Below, piece by piece: positions 63,135 to 64,000 of a DNA stretch of 64,000 nt (positions within the stretch are counted from its first letter, which is position 1; the number at the start of each line of letters is the position of its first letter). This DNA is from Olivibacter oleidegradans. GTDB taxonomy: Bacteria > Bacteroidota > Bacteroidia > Sphingobacteriales > Sphingobacteriaceae. Position numbers and translations under genes: made by a program. The stretch is from assembly GCF_042432805.1 (NCBI RefSeq), contig NZ_JBHLWO010000001.1, forward strand, positions 1,798,001 to 1,862,000, written 5' to 3'. The notes under the pieces were generated by a model. It was not told the origin of the DNA and ran no database searches. It saw only the letters and a program-made list of their open reading frames with translations.

Positions 63135-64000
63135 ATGATGATAAATAAAATAAAGGCGTATGCTTTTGCTGTCTTCATGATCAGCGGCTTAGGGGCCCTG
63201 CAGCCTGCATGCGCGCAAAGTAATGAAGTAATGGTCGACCCGGTCGACTACGTAAACCCCTTAATGGGCACCGACTCAAAAGTTTCCTTGTCTAACGGAA
63301 ATACATATCCTGCAATTGGATTGCCTTGGGGAATGAACTTTTGGACACCGCAAACGGGTAAGAATGGCAATGGCTGGCAGTATACATATGCGGCTGATAA
63401 AATTCGAGGTTTGAAGCAAACGCATCAACCATCCCCTTGGATGAACGACTACGGACAATTCTCTCTTATGCCGGTAAGTGGTAAAGCGGTATTTGATGAA
63501 GAGGACCGAGCCAGCTGGTTTTCGCATAAAGCGGAAGTATCTAAACCTTATTACTACAGCGTGTATTTGGCAGACCATGACGTAACCGCCGAGGTAACGC
63601 CTACCGAAAGAGCAGCCATGTTTCGTTTCTCTTTTTCCAAAACCGATAGTGCGTTTGTAGTATTGGATGCTTTTGACCGTGGTTCGAAGGTAAAAATAAT
63701 CCCGGAAAAGAATATGATCGTTGGATATTCTTCCCGTTACAGCAGAGGAAAGCTAAAGAATTTCAAAAATTATTTCGTAATCGTCTTTGATAAACCGTTC
63801 AGCAATTTCGCAACTTGGGCCGATTCAACGAAATATCCCAATCGAACGGAATTGGCTGCTGATCACGTAGGTGCCGTTGTAGGGTTTTCAGTGCGTGGAA
63901 AGACAGATCAGGTACATGCAAAAGTGGCCTCTTCTTTCATTAGCGAAGAACAAGCATTGCTTAATTTGAAAGAACTCGCCAATGATTCATTCGATCAAAT
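63135..64000 (+). CDS. GH92 alpha-mannosidase, N-terminal part (3' end outside window)
   Basis: Calcium-dependent exo-alpha-mannosidase family. I translated the frame by hand from the ATG at 63135 (a second ATG follows at 63138): 288 codons are open to the window edge. A signal peptide (KAYAFAVFMISGLGALQPACA) is followed by the GH92 opening DYVNPLMGTDSKVSLSNGNTYPAIGLPWGMNFWTPQTG, then IRGLKQTHQPSPWMNDYGQFSLMPVSG and FDRGSKVKIIPEKN. Full proteins are about 730-770 residues. It starts 3 bp after the fucosidase stop, so it is in the same operon. Together the two enzymes suggest a fucosylated, mannose-containing glycan as substrate. Confidence 0.92.
   Translation, partial: MMINKIKAYAFAVFMISGLGALQPACAQSNEVMVDPVDYVNPLMGTDSKVSLSNGNTYPAIGLPWGMNFWTPQTGKNGNGWQYTYAADKIRGLKQTHQPSPWMNDYGQFSLMPVSGKAVFDEEDRASWFSHKAEVSKPYYYSVYLADHDVTAEVTPTERAAMFRFSFSKTDSAFVVLDAFDRGSKVKIIPEKNMIVGYSSRYSRGKLKNFKNYFVIVFDKPFSNFATWADSTKYPNRTELAADHVGAVVGFSVRGKTDQVHAKVASSFISEEQALLNLKELANDSFDQ

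Overview
The window looks like a chromosome segment of a Bacteroidota bacterium, most likely from the Sphingobacteriaceae (Sphingobacterium, Olivibacter or Pedobacter type; genus not settled). The reasons are the type IX secretion/gliding genes gldK, gldN, gldL and gldM, a SusC/SusD pair with glycoside hydrolases, an UpxY-type NusG paralogue, promoter elements of the TAnnTTTG type, weak Shine-Dalgarno signals and roughly 40% GC by eye. I saw no tRNA, rRNA, CRISPR array, insertion sequence or integrase.

Layout. (1) 1-2309, minus strand: the N-terminal part of the helicase HrpB, preceded by a DUF418 membrane protein. (2) 2499-7475: a sugar-nucleotide and polysaccharide block with a CpsB-type phosphatase, a nucleotidyltransferase, mannose-1-phosphate guanylyltransferase, a VanZ-like protein and UDP-glucose dehydrogenase. 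(3) 7934-8560: an orphan LuxR-type response regulator. (4) 9016-15774: the T9SS core in the order gldK-gldN-(beta-barrel gene)-gldL-gldM, then GDP-fucose synthase. (5) 16024-40761: a large Wzx/Wzy-type exopolysaccharide or capsule locus with flippase, export lipoprotein Wza, co-polymerase/tyrosine kinase Wzc, a Wzy-like polymerase, six glycosyltransferases including a WecF (GT56)-like one, an aminotransferase, acyltransferases, two related glycosidases, UDP-xylose synthase and a WcaJ-type initiating transferase. It is interrupted by a minus-strand upxY-HTH-phosphohexomutase unit. (6) 41115-50251: a small lipoprotein, a second orphan LuxR-type regulator, then a signalling island holding a receiver-kinase fusion, two receivers, a ThiF/E1-like protein, a LuxI/GNAT-like acyltransferase and a 7TMR-DISM histidine kinase. 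(7) 50488-54189: a Gfo/Idh oxidoreductase and an MBOAT plus SGNH-like O-acylation pair. (8) 54491-64000: an RprXY-like two-component system divergent from a polysaccharide utilisation locus with SusC, SusD, a GH29 fucosidase and a GH92 mannosidase cut by the window edge.

How it fits together. ManC, a phosphohexomutase and Fcl would supply GDP-mannose and GDP-fucose (Gmd is not in the window). UDP-glucose dehydrogenase and UDP-glucuronate decarboxylase would supply UDP-glucuronate and UDP-xylose. The Wzx/Wzy/Wza/Wzc machinery would assemble and export the polymer.

Most worth checking: two arrays of 11-bp direct repeats, with a related core, at the two ends of the RprXY-like operon; the ThiF plus LuxI-like acyltransferase plus 7TMR kinase island; three 16-bp CRP-like sites upstream of gldK and the polysaccharide genes; and the rearranged gld operon with an extra outer-membrane gene.
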